From Terrimesophilobacter sp964651535 (GTDB lineage Bacteria; Actinomycetota; Actinomycetes; Actinomycetales; Microbacteriaceae), in the NCBI GenBank assembly GCA_964651535.1, contig CAZYYE010000003.1:124001-188000 (forward strand): a stretch of DNA of 64,000 nt, in the 5' to 3' direction. The notes beneath the pieces are model-generated. The model saw only the letters and a list, made by a program, of their open reading frames with translations. It searched no databases and was not told the origin of the DNA. Each line of letters opens with the position of its first letter. Position 1 is the first letter of the stretch. Made by a program: the position numbers and the translations under genes. Shown in pieces: positions 17,449 to 27,234 of the stretch.

Positions 17449-18150
17449 TCAGCGCTGCGGCCAACCTGCGTCCTCCACAAAGTTCGGGTTGTGCGTGCGG
17501 CGCATGTACTCGGCGAAACTCGCCGATTGCTGGGCGCTCCACTCGACCTGCAGTCGGTGGAGTTCTCCTGCCGTGACCCCGAGCGTTGCGGGTTCCCGTG
17601 CCGCGAGCGCCTGGGCGACCCTGCCGGCCGCAATGGCGTCCGCGCCCGCGTCGTGGGCATCCGCGAGATCCACGCCGTACACGGCTGCCGCGGCTTCGAG
17701 CGTCCTTTTGCCTTTGCGGTACCGGTCGATCGCCTTGTCGATGACGAGCGGATCGATCACGGGGGAGGGATCATCGAGCGGCTCGATGCCGTACCGGATG
17801 GATTCATGCCTCAGCAGCGACAGATCATAGGGCGCGTTGTACACGGTGAGCGCTAGCCCGCGATCGAAAATCGACCGGAGGGCCGCGACAACTTCCGCTA
17901 CGACATCGGCGGCGGGCCTTCCCTCCGCTTGCGCCCGGTGGGTGGTGATCCCGTGCACGTTGCTCGCCTGGAGCGGAATCTCGACCCCGGGGTCTGCAAG
18001 CCAGTCGCGCCGCTCCAGCAATTCCCCGTCAGGGCCGATGACGCTCACGTTCGCGGACACGATTCGACTCGTCGCTACATCGATTCCGGTGGTTTCGAGA
18101 TCGAAAACCCCCAGCGTGTCGTACCAGGGTCTGGCTTCTCGGGGTTCCAT
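17449..18150 (-). CDS. DEDDh 3'-5' exonuclease (DNA polymerase III epsilon-like)
   Basis: Protein of about 233 aa with the exonuclease fold. ExoI is GVFDLETTGID (DxE), ExoII is VYNAPYDLSLL (N-A-x-x-D), and ExoIII ends in DAHDAGADAIA with the H and D of the DEDDh class. It lacks other domains and so is a stand-alone proofreading-type exonuclease, common in actinobacteria. The ATG at 18150 directly follows a GTG (18153) that could also be used. Convergent with rpmE2, 9 bp apart. Confidence 0.9.
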   Translation of the reverse strand: MEPREARPWYDTLGVFDLETTGIDVATSRIVSANVSVIGPDGELLERRDWLADPGVEIPLQASNVHGITTHRAQAEGRPAADVVAEVVAALRSIFDRGLALTVYNAPYDLSLLRHESIRYGIEPLDDPSPVIDPLVIDKAIDRYRKGKRTLEAAAAVYGVDLADAHDAGADAIAAGRVAQALAAREPATLGVTAGELHRLQVEWSAQQSASFAEYMRRTHNPNFVEDAGWPQR

Positions 18151-18178
18151 CACGCGTCCAGCCTAGGATGTGCCGACG

Positions 18179-19903
18179 TCATTGCTCGCGGGCAGCGATG
18201 GACGACGTCCCGACGTGCAACCAGTAGAACGCCTGAGTGCCGAGCGTCAATTGCAGGTTTCCTTCCTCGTCGAAGGTCGGGAACTCGCTTCCGCCGAACA
18301 GGTCGAACGTCGTGCTCCCCGCGAACTCGGGCGCACGGATTGTCACCGACACCGGGTTGTGCGCGAAGCTGAACACGCACAAAATGTCCTCCGCGGCGTC
18401 GCCGAATTGCGTCGACGATCCGGGGAACGACCGCAGGAATGCGAGGACCGATTCGTGATTCGTCTCCAGCACCGTCATAGAGCCGAGCCCGAACGTGGGG
18501 TGCGCTTTCCGCACGTGAATGACGTTGCGAACCCAGTGCAAGAGCGACCTGGACTGGGCGAGCTGGGCTTCCACGTTCAATTGCGTGTAGTTGTACACGA
18601 GCGACTGCACGACGGGAAGGTAGAGCTTTCCCGGATCTGCCGTGGAGAAGCCGGCATTGCGGTCCGGAGTCCACTGCATGGGGGTCCGGGAGCTGTCCCG
18701 ATCATCCAGCCAAATGTTGTCCCCCATGCCGATCTCGTCCCCGTAGTACAGGAACGGGCTGCCGGGGAGGGAGAACAACAGGGCGTGCGCGAGCTCGAGT
18801 TCGGCGCGCGAGTTGTCCAGGAGGGGGGCGAGGCGCCGCCGGATTCCCACGTTCACGCGCATGCGGGGGTCGTACGCGTACCAGCCGTACATCGCCTGGC
18901 GGTATTCCTCGCTCACCATTTCGAGCGTGAGTTCATCGTGGTTGCGCAGGAAGATGCCCCAACCCGCCCCGTCCGGGATGTCCGTCGTCTCCGAGAGCAC
19001 ACGGATGAGCTCATCGGCACGCTGGGAACGCAGAGAGTAGAAGATTCGCGGCATCACGGGGAAGTCGAACGCCATGTGGCATTCGGGCTCGTCCTCCGTG
19101 CCGAAGAACGCCGCAACCTCTCGCGGCCACTGGTTTGCTTCGGCGATCATCGCGCGCCCCGGGAACTCGACGTCGACCATGGCACGCAGTTTCCGGATGA
19201 ACTCGTGCGTCGGCGGTTCGCCCTCGCCGTTTCCCTCTTCGGATGCGTACAGGTAGGGGACGGCATCGAGCCGGAATCCGTCGACGCCCATCGACATCCA
19301 GAACCGCACGATCTCGAACACCGCATCGTGCACGGCCGGATTCTCGTAATTGAGGTCAGGCTGATGGGAGAAGAATCGATGGAAGTAGAACTGTCTCCGG
19401 ACGGAGTCGAACGCCCAGTTCGAGTCCTCGGTGTCGGTGAAAATGATGCGCACGTTCGACAACGCCTCATCCGTGTCGCTCCACATGTAGAAGTCGCCGA
19501 ACGGGCCCTCCGGGTCGCTGCGCGACTGCTGGAACCACTCGTGCTGGTCCGACGTGTGATTGAGCGGCAAATCGATGATGATGCGCATATTGCGCTCGTG
19601 CGCTTTCGTCACGAGTTCCTGGAACTCGTCGAGCGTCCCGAACTCGGGAAGGATCGAATGGTAATCGGCGACGTCATACCCGCCATCGCGCAAAGGCGAG
19701 GTGTAGATCGGCGGCAGCCACAGGGCGTCGACGCCGAGCCACTGCAAATAGTCGAGTTTCCCGATGAGGCCGCCGAGGTCGCCCGTTCCATCTCCGTTGC
19801 TGTCGACGAACGAGCGCACCATGACCTGGTAGAACACGGACCGTCGGTACCACAGCGGGTCAAGCGTGAGGCCCGGAAGCTGGAGTGGTGCAGTGAAGCT
19901 CAC
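18179..19903 (-). CDS. treS: Maltose alpha-D-glucosyltransferase / trehalose synthase
   Basis: GH13 enzyme of 574 aa interconverting maltose and trehalose. The TreS pattern is strong: VFYQVMVRSFVDSNGDGTGD, LPLNHTSDQHEWF, nucleophile aspartate in VDGFRLDAVPYL, acid/base glutamate in IAEANQWP, the third acid in LRNHDELTLEMV, and YYGDEIGMGDNIWLDDRDS. It starts with GTG at 19901-19903, preceded by AGGAG. No fused maltokinase domain follows. It may feed the maltose-1-phosphate/glucan route together with glgC and glgA nearby. Confidence 0.95.
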   Translation of the reverse strand: MSFTAPLQLPGLTLDPLWYRRSVFYQVMVRSFVDSNGDGTGDLGGLIGKLDYLQWLGVDALWLPPIYTSPLRDGGYDVADYHSILPEFGTLDEFQELVTKAHERNMRIIIDLPLNHTSDQHEWFQQSRSDPEGPFGDFYMWSDTDEALSNVRIIFTDTEDSNWAFDSVRRQFYFHRFFSHQPDLNYENPAVHDAVFEIVRFWMSMGVDGFRLDAVPYLYASEEGNGEGEPPTHEFIRKLRAMVDVEFPGRAMIAEANQWPREVAAFFGTEDEPECHMAFDFPVMPRIFYSLRSQRADELIRVLSETTDIPDGAGWGIFLRNHDELTLEMVSEEYRQAMYGWYAYDPRMRVNVGIRRRLAPLLDNSRAELELAHALLFSLPGSPFLYYGDEIGMGDNIWLDDRDSSRTPMQWTPDRNAGFSTADPGKLYLPVVQSLVYNYTQLNVEAQLAQSRSLLHWVRNVIHVRKAHPTFGLGSMTVLETNHESVLAFLRSFPGSSTQFGDAAEDILCVFSFAHNPVSVTIRAPEFAGSTTFDLFGGSEFPTFDEEGNLQLTLGTQAFYWLHVGTSSIAAREQ

Positions 19904-19989
19904 AGTGCTCCTGTTCTGGTTGAAAGCGGTGAGGTCCGCTACCGAGTCTAGGTCTACTCGGCCGGGGCGCAGTGCTTACACTGGAGGGG

Positions 19990-20889
19990 ATGACTGTCGA
20001 ATCTCCCTACGTTGCCCGGCTCGAGCGGATCCCCGTGGATCGCGGGGAGGCCACCATCTTCGGCAGCACGACGCGGTATTGGACCTACGGCCCGGACGAT
20101 GCGTCAGCGACAATCGTCGTCGTGCACGGATACCGCGGCGAACACCACGGCCTCGAGCCCATAATCGCGAACCTGCCGGAATACCGTTTCATCAGCGCGG
20201 ACTTGCCGGGGTTCGGCGAATCGACTCCGCTCACCGGACAACCCCACTCCATCGACGGATACGCGGAGTGGCTCGACGCTTTCATGGCCGAACTGGGCGT
20301 GAGAGGCACCGCGATCATTCTCGGACACTCGTTCGGCACCATCATCGCGTCAGCGGCCATGGCGAAGGGGTTGCCGGCTCCCGCGCTCATCCTCGTGAAC
20401 CCCATCGCCATGCCCGGCGCGAAAGGACCGCACCCCATAGCGACCGCCGTCACGGTCCTCTACTACCGGGCGGCGGCAAAACTTCCTCGAAGGCTCGGGC
20501 ACGCTCTCCTGAACAATTGGCTCGTCGTCCAGTTCATGAGCTCAAGTCTCGTGAAGACGAGGGACTCGGCGCTGCGCAAGTGGATTCACCGCGAACACCA
20601 CAGGTTCTTCAACCGGTTCTCCGATCGGGACACCGTCGTGGAGGCGTTCGATGCTTCCGTAAGCGCGGATGTCAGCGAGTTCGCGGCGAACATTGCCGTC
20701 CCGACGCTGCTCGTCGCCGCGGAACTCGACGACATCACGCCTGTGTCGGCGCAGTATGTCCTGCAGCGAACGTTCCCCGATGCGCGGTTGCGGGTGCTGG
20801 GCGGCGTTGGCCATCTCATCCACTACGAAGTCCCGGATCAGGCCGCAGACGCCATCCGCGATTTCCTCGACGCGTTGCCGTCCACGTGA
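19990..20889 (+). CDS. Alpha/beta hydrolase
   Basis: 299-aa protein with the alpha/beta hydrolase pattern: VVVHGYRG oxyanion region, nucleophile elbow GHSFG, an acid in AELDDITPV and the catalytic histidine in GGVGHLIHYE. The ATG at 19990 follows GGAGGG. The substrate is unknown. The stop overlaps the GTG start of the glycosyltransferase as GTGA, so the two are coupled. It is divergent from treS across 86 bp. Confidence 0.88.
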   Translation: MTVESPYVARLERIPVDRGEATIFGSTTRYWTYGPDDASATIVVVHGYRGEHHGLEPIIANLPEYRFISADLPGFGESTPLTGQPHSIDGYAEWLDAFMAELGVRGTAIILGHSFGTIIASAAMAKGLPAPALILVNPIAMPGAKGPHPIATAVTVLYYRAAAKLPRRLGHALLNNWLVVQFMSSSLVKTRDSALRKWIHREHHRFFNRFSDRDTVVEAFDASVSADVSEFAANIAVPTLLVAAELDDITPVSAQYVLQRTFPDARLRVLGGVGHLIHYEVPDQAADAIRDFLDALPST

Positions 20890-21950
20890 AGTTCGTTTTC
20901 GACTGCCGCTACACGCGAATCGGCAGGCACGACGGCATCAGCCGGTATACGGCAGGCGTCGTCGAAGCTTTCAGCAGACTGCACCCCGTCACAATGCTCA
21001 TCAGCGACGAGCGGCAACTGGAGATGCTCCCAGACCTGCCGTGGATCTTGGGAACCGACCCGACGAGCTTTCGGGAGCCATGGGTTTCGCGCATCGTGAA
21101 CCGTGCGAATCCGGATGTCGTCTTCAGTCCCATGCAAACCATGGGCTCGATCGGACGGCGCTACAAACTCATCCTCACGCTCCACGACCTCATCTACTAC
21201 AACAATCCGACGCCGCCGCGCGATTTGCCGTGGATCATCCGCCTCGGCTGGAGGTTGTTCCACCTCGCCTACTGGCCGCAGAGGCTCATTCTCAACCGGG
21301 CGGACGCCGTCGTGACGGGAACTGAAGCGGCGAAAGCGCAAATCGAAAGCAAGCGTCTCACGAAGCGTCCGATCACCGTGGTGAGCAGCGCGGTGGAACC
21401 CGCAGCCAGTCTCCGCACGGCACAGCGGGAGAAGACTCTCGTGTACATGGGTTCCTTCATGCCGTACAAGAATGTCGAATCCGTCGCGGCCGCGTTGCAC
21501 GAACTCCCCGGGTATCGCCTCCAGTTGCTCAGCAGAATCAGCGACAGCGACCGCGCGCGGTATGAAGCTCGTGCGCCCGCCGGCGCCATCGAATTCTTCA
21601 ACGGCGTGACGGATGAGGAGTACTCCGCGCTGCTGGCTGAGGCGACGGCGCTCGTGAGCGCATCCTTCGAGGAAGGGTTCGGGATTCCGCTCGTCGAAGC
21701 GCTCGCCATGGGTACGCCGGTCGCGTGCACCGACATTCCGGTGTTCCGCGAGGTCGCCGGGGACGCAGCCGTGTACTTCGATCCGCACAGCCCGGCCGAT
21801 ATCGCGCGGGCGGTCCGTACGCTCGAGGATGACGCGGTATGGAAGGCACTTTCGGCCGCGGCTCCCGCGCAGGCCGCCAGGTTCACGTGGGATCGGTCAG
21901 CCGCGCGACTGCTGGCTCTCGCGAGGACCCTGGTTCCCGACGTCAGTTGA
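20886..21950 (+). CDS. GT4-family glycosyltransferase
   Basis: 354-aa GT-B glycosyltransferase beginning MKFVFDCRYTRIGRHDGISR with the later donor-site region VYMGSFMPYKN and the GT4 motif SFEEGFGIPLVEALAMGTPV. It starts with GTG at 20886, overlapping the hydrolase stop (GTGA). It probably acts on a cell-envelope glycan or glycolipid; sugar and acceptor are unknown. It ends convergent with the YbaK gene, overlapping by 8 bp. Confidence 0.87.
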   Translation: MKFVFDCRYTRIGRHDGISRYTAGVVEAFSRLHPVTMLISDERQLEMLPDLPWILGTDPTSFREPWVSRIVNRANPDVVFSPMQTMGSIGRRYKLILTLHDLIYYNNPTPPRDLPWIIRLGWRLFHLAYWPQRLILNRADAVVTGTEAAKAQIESKRLTKRPITVVSSAVEPAASLRTAQREKTLVYMGSFMPYKNVESVAAALHELPGYRLQLLSRISDSDRARYEARAPAGAIEFFNGVTDEEYSALLAEATALVSASFEEGFGIPLVEALAMGTPVACTDIPVFREVAGDAAVYFDPHSPADIARAVRTLEDDAVWKALSAAAPAQAARFTWDRSAARLLALARTLVPDVS

Positions 21951-22404
21951 CGTGCGCGATTTCGCCGGCCGTGAGTTCGATGAGGCTGTCGGGGTCGATG
22001 CTGAACACGGCGGTCGCGGTACCCGCTGCCGCCCATACACGTTCGTAACGCAACAGGTCGGCGTCGATGACGGTCCGAAGCGCGGTGGTGTGTCCGAACG
22101 GCGGGACGCCGCCGATCGAGTATCCCGTTGCTTCCTTCACGTTCCTGGCATCGGACATGGTCACCGCCGCGCCAAGCTCCCGGCCGAGGAGTTCGGTGTC
22201 GACGCGATTCGGTCCAGAGACAAGCGCGATGAGCGGCTCGCCGTCGGCGAAGAACACGAGGCTTTTCACGATCGCCCCCACTTCGCAACCGACCGCCTGC
22301 GCGGCCTCAAGCGCAGTGTGGGTGCTTTGGTCCATCGTGACGACCTCTGGCGCGAAACCCAGCTCCTTTGCGGCATTCGTGAACCGAGTGAGTGCATCCG
22401 CCAT
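21943..22404 (-). CDS. YbaK/EbsC-family aminoacyl-tRNA deacylase
   Basis: 153-aa YbaK-domain protein, beginning MADALTRFTNAAKELGFAPE, with the catalytic-region lysine in GAIVKSLVFF and the conserved GGVPPFGH near residue 105. Family members hydrolyse mischarged tRNA such as Cys-tRNA(Pro). The ATG (22402-22404) overlaps the upstream histidine phosphatase stop by one base (TGATG), so translation is coupled. The longer open frame to 23073 is antisense shadow. Confidence 0.9.
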   Translation of the reverse strand: MADALTRFTNAAKELGFAPEVVTMDQSTHTALEAAQAVGCEVGAIVKSLVFFADGEPLIALVSGPNRVDTELLGRELGAAVTMSDARNVKEATGYSIGGVPPFGHTTALRTVIDADLLRYERVWAAAGTATAVFSIDPDSLIELTAGEIAHVN

Positions 22405-23045
22405 CAGCTGACACCTTCTGCTTCCCGCTCTTCGAGCGCGTTTTGCTCGACAAGGTCCTCGTCGCCCTCGACGACGGAGGCGAATTCGATCGGATCGTCG
22501 AACTCCACGAGTTCGAGGGATCCTCCGACGTGCCGAAAGCTGTGGATGGAACCGTTCGTGATCGGAACACCCCGTTGGACGGGGGCGCCGACGGCCAACA
22601 ACAAGGTCCGAATGACGGCGCCGTGGGACGAAACGATGAGCTGGCCGCCCGCGTTGTCCTCGGCAAGGCGAAGCAGCGCGGGAATGACGCGCTCCGCGAC
22701 GTCCTCGCGCGTTTCCCGGCCCGGCACGGGAGCGGTGCCAGGGTAGCGCTGCGCGATTTCGCGGTCGGTGAGGCCCTCTGCCTCTCCGTAGTTCCGTTCG
22801 ACCAACGCGTCGAGAAGGCGCGGCTCCGCGAGACCGAGTTCGGCCGCGATGATGCTCGCGGTCTCGAGCGCCCGAGACAGGGGGCTCGAGTAGATCCCAT
22901 CCCAGTTTCGTCGGGACAGCAGCCGTCCTGCGCGAAGCGCCTGGGCGCGACCCGTGTCGTTGAGCGGGATATCCGTGCTTCCCTGGATGCGGTGCGCACG
23001 GTTCCAGTCGGTTTCGCCGTGGCGCACGAGGTACAGGAGGGTCAC
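22404..23045 (-). CDS. Histidine phosphatase family protein
   Basis: 213-aa protein of the phosphoglycerate-mutase-like superfamily. The catalytic RHG motif is LVRHGETDWN (6-15), the acid region is ERNYGEAEG, and the second histidine is in VSSHGAVIRT. The C-terminus is acidic. The specific substrate (sugar phosphate, alpha-ribazole phosphate or other) cannot be told. It is upstream of and coupled to the YbaK gene. Confidence 0.9.
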   Translation of the reverse strand: MTLLYLVRHGETDWNRAHRIQGSTDIPLNDTGRAQALRAGRLLSRRNWDGIYSSPLSRALETASIIAAELGLAEPRLLDALVERNYGEAEGLTDREIAQRYPGTAPVPGRETREDVAERVIPALLRLAEDNAGGQLIVSSHGAVIRTLLLAVGAPVQRGVPITNGSIHSFRHVGGSLELVEFDDPIEFASVVEGDEDLVEQNALEEREAEGVS

Positions 23046-23087
23046 TCGAACTCCGTTCTTTCCGCTCGATCACCCGCGCGAAAACCG

Positions 23088-23906
23088 TCAGCGTCCGGCA
23101 ATGAGTGCCTCTGACAGTTCCGTGAGGGTTTCGGTCGTCCCGGCATCCAGCTTAACCGTGGCACGGCCGTCTCCCTTTGTTTCGCCGCGATTCACGACGA
23201 CGACGGGCACTCCGCGCCGAACGGCCAGGTCCAGCAGCCGGATGCCGGAGTTCACGGCGAGAGACGACCCCGCGATGAGCAGGGCCGTCGACTCGCGCAC
23301 AACGCTGGCGGCGGCACGGAAGCGGTCTCGCGGGATCAATTCCCCGAAGTACACGACGTCGGGCTTCAGGATGCCGCCGCAAATGGAACAATCGGGGACG
23401 GAAAACTCGGCGAGCCGTCCTACCGCGACATCGCCGTCCGGTTCCAATACGACATCGTCCGGGACGTCGAGCCACGGATTCGCCGCGGCCAATCGCGCCG
23501 CGATATCCTCGCGCGCGAACAGTTGACCGCAGCGGAGGCAGCGAACGCTGTCCATCGAACCGTGAAGATCGACGACGCGAGACGAACCCCCCTCGCGATG
23601 GAGTCCATCCACGTTCTGCGTGAGAATGCCGTTCACGATGCCCGCGTGCTCCAGCTGAGCGAGAGCCGTGTGGCCGGCGTTGGGCAGCACGCTGGCAAAT
23701 CGCCGCCACCCGACGTGGCTGCCCGCCCAGTAGCGCTTGCGATATGCATCATCATCCAGAAATTGCCGGATCGACATAGGCGTACGCCGGGGCGCTCCCG
23801 CACCGCGGTAGTCGGGGATGCCGGAGTCCGTGCTGATGCCGGCGCCCGTGAGAACGGAAATTCGCTTCCCCGAAAGGAGCTTCACGGCGGAATCGATTGC
23901 GTTCAT
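23088..23906 (-). CDS. NAD-dependent protein deacylase, SIR2 family
   Basis: Sirtuin of 272 aa with GAGISTDSGIPDYRG near the N-terminus, TQNVDGLH containing the catalytic-site QNVD, the HGS motif in DLHGSMDSV, and two zinc-binding pairs CLRC and CSIC. I chose the ATG at 23904-23906 (MNAIDSAVKLL). The frame is open to 23960, but that would overlap the divergent methylase gene. It removes acyl groups from lysines in an NAD-dependent way; targets are unknown. Confidence 0.92.
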   Translation of the reverse strand: MNAIDSAVKLLSGKRISVLTGAGISTDSGIPDYRGAGAPRRTPMSIRQFLDDDAYRKRYWAGSHVGWRRFASVLPNAGHTALAQLEHAGIVNGILTQNVDGLHREGGSSRVVDLHGSMDSVRCLRCGQLFAREDIAARLAAANPWLDVPDDVVLEPDGDVAVGRLAEFSVPDCSICGGILKPDVVYFGELIPRDRFRAAASVVRESTALLIAGSSLAVNSGIRLLDLAVRRGVPVVVVNRGETKGDGRATVKLDAGTTETLTELSEALIAGR

Positions 23907-23934
23907 ACCCGGTACAACGCGCGAATGATCGGAT

Positions 23935-24765
23935 ATGTTTCCCACTGTGCTCCCCATCATTCCGATCAGCGACCCGGCCGACCCAGCTCTGCACGACTAC
24001 CGCGACCTGACCGACGTCGCACGTCGGAGGGTTCGGGAGCCGGCAGAGGGACTCTACCTCGCCGAATCCGCGAAGGTCATCGCTCGGGCGATCGCTGCCG
24101 GGCACCGGCCGCGTTCTGTCCTCATTCTCGAGAAGTGGCTCGCCGAGGTCGAACTCCTGCTCGCGGGTTTCCGGGATGCGCCGTTCGACGTTCCCCTTTA
24201 CGTCGGCTCGCCGCGCGTGCTCGAGTCGGTCACGGGATTCGCGATGCATCGCGGCGCAATTGCGTCGATGACCAGGCCGGAACTCCCCGCAGTATCCGAC
24301 GTGCTCTCCGGTGCCCGCAGAATCGTCGTCGTCGAGGATGTCACGGACCACACGAACGTCGGCGCGATCTTTCGTACCGCGGCGGGCCTAGGCGCCGATG
24401 CGGTTCTCGTGACGCCGCGCTGCGCCGACCCGCTCTACCGGCGGAGCGTTCGAGTGAGCATGGGCACCGTGCTCGAGGTGCCGTGGACGAGGCTGCCCGA
24501 GTGGCCGCGCGGAGCCGAACTTCTGCACGAGGCGGGATTCTCGATCGCCGCTCTCGCCCTTTCTGAGAATGCCGTCCCGCTCGACGAGTTCGCGAAGAAC
24601 CCGCCGGAGCGCGTGGCGTTGCTGCTCGGCACAGAGGGGGATGGGCTGAGCCGGCATGCTTTGCGTTCCGCCGACGTGACGGTGAGAATCCCGATGCACG
24701 GCGGTGTCGACTCGCTCAATGTCGCTGCCGCGAGCGCCGTAGCGTTGTGGGCGTTGCGCTACTGA
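23935..24765 (+). CDS. RNA 2'-O-methyltransferase, TrmH/SpoU family
   Basis: 276-aa SPOUT methyltransferase. The three SpoU motifs are visible: DHTNVGAIFRTA, LLGTEGDGL and RIPMHGGVDSLNVAAASAVAL, which form the SAM-binding knot. An N-terminal substrate-binding domain starts near DVARRRVREPAEGLYLAE. The exact rRNA or tRNA target is unknown. The start may be the ATG at 23935 or the nearby GTG at 23947. Divergent from the sirtuin gene. Confidence 0.91.
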   Translation: MFPTVLPIIPISDPADPALHDYRDLTDVARRRVREPAEGLYLAESAKVIARAIAAGHRPRSVLILEKWLAEVELLLAGFRDAPFDVPLYVGSPRVLESVTGFAMHRGAIASMTRPELPAVSDVLSGARRIVVVEDVTDHTNVGAIFRTAAGLGADAVLVTPRCADPLYRRSVRVSMGTVLEVPWTRLPEWPRGAELLHEAGFSIAALALSENAVPLDEFAKNPPERVALLLGTEGDGLSRHALRSADVTVRIPMHGGVDSLNVAAASAVALWALRY

Positions 24766-24804
24766 CGGCGCAATGCCGGCAACGCGGGCTCTTATCATTG
24801 ACGG

Positions 24805-26022
24805 ATGCCCGTGAGCCGACGAACCTACCTTCGCCGACGGATCGTCGTGTTCGGAGCGCTTGGCACGTTCCTTCTTGCTGCGTTCTACCTCCCGATGTCC
24901 CTGCTCGCGCCGCTTCCGCCGGCGAGCGCAACCGCGGTCGCGGCGAGCGTCGCCGACAACCCGGGGGTCGAACTCGACTGGCCCGAGTTCGGCGCGAGCG
25001 CGGTCGGCGCCGTCGGTTTCCCGGGGGTCCTCGCGTCCACGGATCCTGATTCTCCGCACCCGATCGCGAGCATCACGAAGATCATCACGAGTCTCGTCGT
25101 GTTGGAGGAGAAACCTCTCTCCGACGGCGAACCAGGACCGACGATCACCATGACTTCTGCCGACGTCGCCCTTTACGGGAGCTTCATCGCGCGAAACGGC
25201 GAGGTCCGTCCCGTGTGGGCCGGGCTCGCGCTCTCTCAGCGTCAGGTCATGGAGATCGTGCTCATCGCGTCGGCGAACAATTACGCGCAAACGCTCGCGA
25301 CGTGGGCATTCGGGTCGGAGGCGGCCTTCGTGGATGCCGCGAACACGTGGCTCGACAACAACGGATTGAGTGGCACGTCGATCAGCGATTCGACCGGTAT
25401 GAATCCCGCGAACGTCAGTACGACGACAGATCTCATCGCGCTCGGCAAACTTGCCATGGCCGACCCGACCGTGTCGGCAATCGTCGCTATGCCGTCGGCC
25501 GCGATTCCGCATCTGGGAACGATCGAGAACACGAACGAGCTCCTGGGGGTCGGGGGAGTGACGGGGATCAAGACGGGCACGCTTCCCGAGGCGGGCTCGT
25601 GCCTGCTCTTCGCGTCGACGATCCACGCCGGGGGGCGTGACGTCACGATCGTCGGAGTCGTTCTCGGCGGCCCCGACCATTCAACGCTCAATGCCGCCAT
25701 CCGCTCGCTCATCGCAAGCGCAGCGCCGGGATTCCGCGAATTGCCCCTCGCCTCCGCGGGAGAAGCGTTCTACACCTACGAGACCGGTTGGGGCCAGCGG
25801 GCGCGGGCTGTGGCTGCCAGAGATGTCTCGACGCTCGTGTGGGCGGGAACACCGATTGCGGTATCTCCGAACGCGAGAGAGGTTCGGGATGGAAAACCGG
25901 GAGACACCGTGGGCGAGGTCGTCGTCCGGGTGGGGGACACGCGCGTTGCCGTGCCGCTTGTCCTCGATGCCGAAGTCTCTGATCCCGGCCCCTGGTGGCG
26001 ACTGACCCACCCCTTCGGCTGA
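24805..26022 (+). CDS. D-alanyl-D-alanine carboxypeptidase (DacA family)
   Basis: Membrane-anchored penicillin-binding enzyme trimming peptidoglycan stem peptides. 405 aa with an N-terminal signal/anchor helix (about 13-35) and the three serine-peptidase motifs S89-I-T-K92, SAN in LIASANNY, and KTG in GIKTGTL. The C-terminal domain is the usual beta-rich PBP5-like tail. A TATCAT hexamer at 24793-24798 lies 7 bp before the ATG, suggesting a leaderless transcript. Confidence 0.92.
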   Translation: MPVSRRTYLRRRIVVFGALGTFLLAAFYLPMSLLAPLPPASATAVAASVADNPGVELDWPEFGASAVGAVGFPGVLASTDPDSPHPIASITKIITSLVVLEEKPLSDGEPGPTITMTSADVALYGSFIARNGEVRPVWAGLALSQRQVMEIVLIASANNYAQTLATWAFGSEAAFVDAANTWLDNNGLSGTSISDSTGMNPANVSTTTDLIALGKLAMADPTVSAIVAMPSAAIPHLGTIENTNELLGVGGVTGIKTGTLPEAGSCLLFASTIHAGGRDVTIVGVVLGGPDHSTLNAAIRSLIASAAPGFRELPLASAGEAFYTYETGWGQRARAVAARDVSTLVWAGTPIAVSPNAREVRDGKPGDTVGEVVVRVGDTRVAVPLVLDAEVSDPGPWWRLTHPFG

Positions 26023-26133
26023 CAGTATGCACAGCATGCGGCCAATTGCCGGGATCGTGCCGTAGAGTCGGACTAACTGCTGAGGCATCTCACACGCTAC
26101 CGCGTCCGGGACGTCGCCCCGAATTGAGGTCCC

Positions 26134-27234
26134 GTGTCTGATTCCATCGCTTCTCCTGTCGTCACGTTCACGAAGACCCGCCCAGGCGGGAGCAAAGAAA
26201 GCCCGACCACCGAGTATTCGGCGCTCCTGAGGACCGTGCGGGACGCCGGCCTCCTCCGTCGCAGCACCGGCTTCTACTGGATGGTTTTCAGCATCATCAC
26301 GCTCGCCCTCGGCGGCACGATCGCGGGATTCGTTCTCCTGGGCCACAGCTGGTTCCAATTGCTCATGGCCGCGGCTCTCGGGATCATCCTCACCCAGTAC
26401 GCGTTCCTCGCGCATGAGGCATCCCACCGGCAGGTTTTCCAGTCCGGTCCCGTGAACGATCGGGCGGGTCGAGCCCTCGCAAACCTGTTCGTCGGCATCA
26501 GTTACTCGTGGTGGATGACGAAGCACAGCAGGCATCACGCGAACCCGAATATCCTGGGGAAGGATCCGGACATCGAGCGGGACTTCGTGTCGTTTATTCC
26601 GGAGGATGCCGCGAAGGCCAAGGGACTGTACGCCTGGGCGACGCAGCGCCAGGGCTACTTGTTCTTCCCCGCGCTCCTGCTCGAGGGGATCAACCTGCAC
26701 ATTCACGGTATCCGCACGGTTCTCGGAAAGCACAAAGTCGACCGCAGGTGGGTGGAGATCAGCATGATCTTCTCGCGCATCGGCGCGTATCTCACCGTGA
26801 TTTTCCTCATGCTGCCGGTCGGGATGGCTTTCGCATTCCTCGGCGTCCAGCTCGCGGTATTCGGACTGTACATGGGCGCATCCTTCGCCCCCAACCACAA
26901 GGGTATGCCGATCCTCCCGCACGACAGCAAGGTCGATTTCCTTCGGCGTCAAGTGCTCACGTCCCGCAACATCAAGGGCGGCTGGCTCATGGACTCGTTC
27001 ATGGGCGGGCTCAACTACCAGATCGAGCACCACCTGTTCCCGAACATGCCGAGGCCGCATCTCGCTCGCGCCGCGGAGATCGCGCGCGAGTACTGCGCAA
27101 CCCACCGCATCGCGTATACGCAAACGTCGATCCTCGAGTCCTACGGCATCGTGATTCGGTACCTCAACCGGGTCGGCCTCGCAGCGGGTGGGGACCCGTT
27201 CGATTGCCCGGCCGCTGCGCAGTTCGGCCGCTAA
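26134..27234 (+). CDS. Acyl-CoA/acyl-lipid fatty acid desaturase
   Basis: Membrane di-iron desaturase of 366 aa. The three histidine boxes are HEASH (94-98), HSRHH and HHLFP in QIEHHLFPNMPRP, with hydrophobic helices before and between them. The layout is that of actinobacterial DesA3-type delta-9 or front-end desaturases. It starts with GTG at 26134 preceded by GAGG. It likely adjusts membrane fluidity. No reductase gene is adjacent. Confidence 0.92.
   Translation: MSDSIASPVVTFTKTRPGGSKESPTTEYSALLRTVRDAGLLRRSTGFYWMVFSIITLALGGTIAGFVLLGHSWFQLLMAAALGIILTQYAFLAHEASHRQVFQSGPVNDRAGRALANLFVGISYSWWMTKHSRHHANPNILGKDPDIERDFVSFIPEDAAKAKGLYAWATQRQGYLFFPALLLEGINLHIHGIRTVLGKHKVDRRWVEISMIFSRIGAYLTVIFLMLPVGMAFAFLGVQLAVFGLYMGASFAPNHKGMPILPHDSKVDFLRRQVLTSRNIKGGWLMDSFMGGLNYQIEHHLFPNMPRPHLARAAEIAREYCATHRIAYTQTSILESYGIVIRYLNRVGLAAGGDPFDCPAAAQFGR

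Noticed and set aside
18170..19951. 593-codon open frame on the plus strand opposite treS, and similar long antisense frames (285-1259, 33333-35018, 38598-40235)
   Set aside because: They lie opposite clearly identified genes, have very Arg/Asp/Val-rich compositions typical of reverse-strand reading of GC-rich codons, lack ribosome binding sites and show no family motifs.
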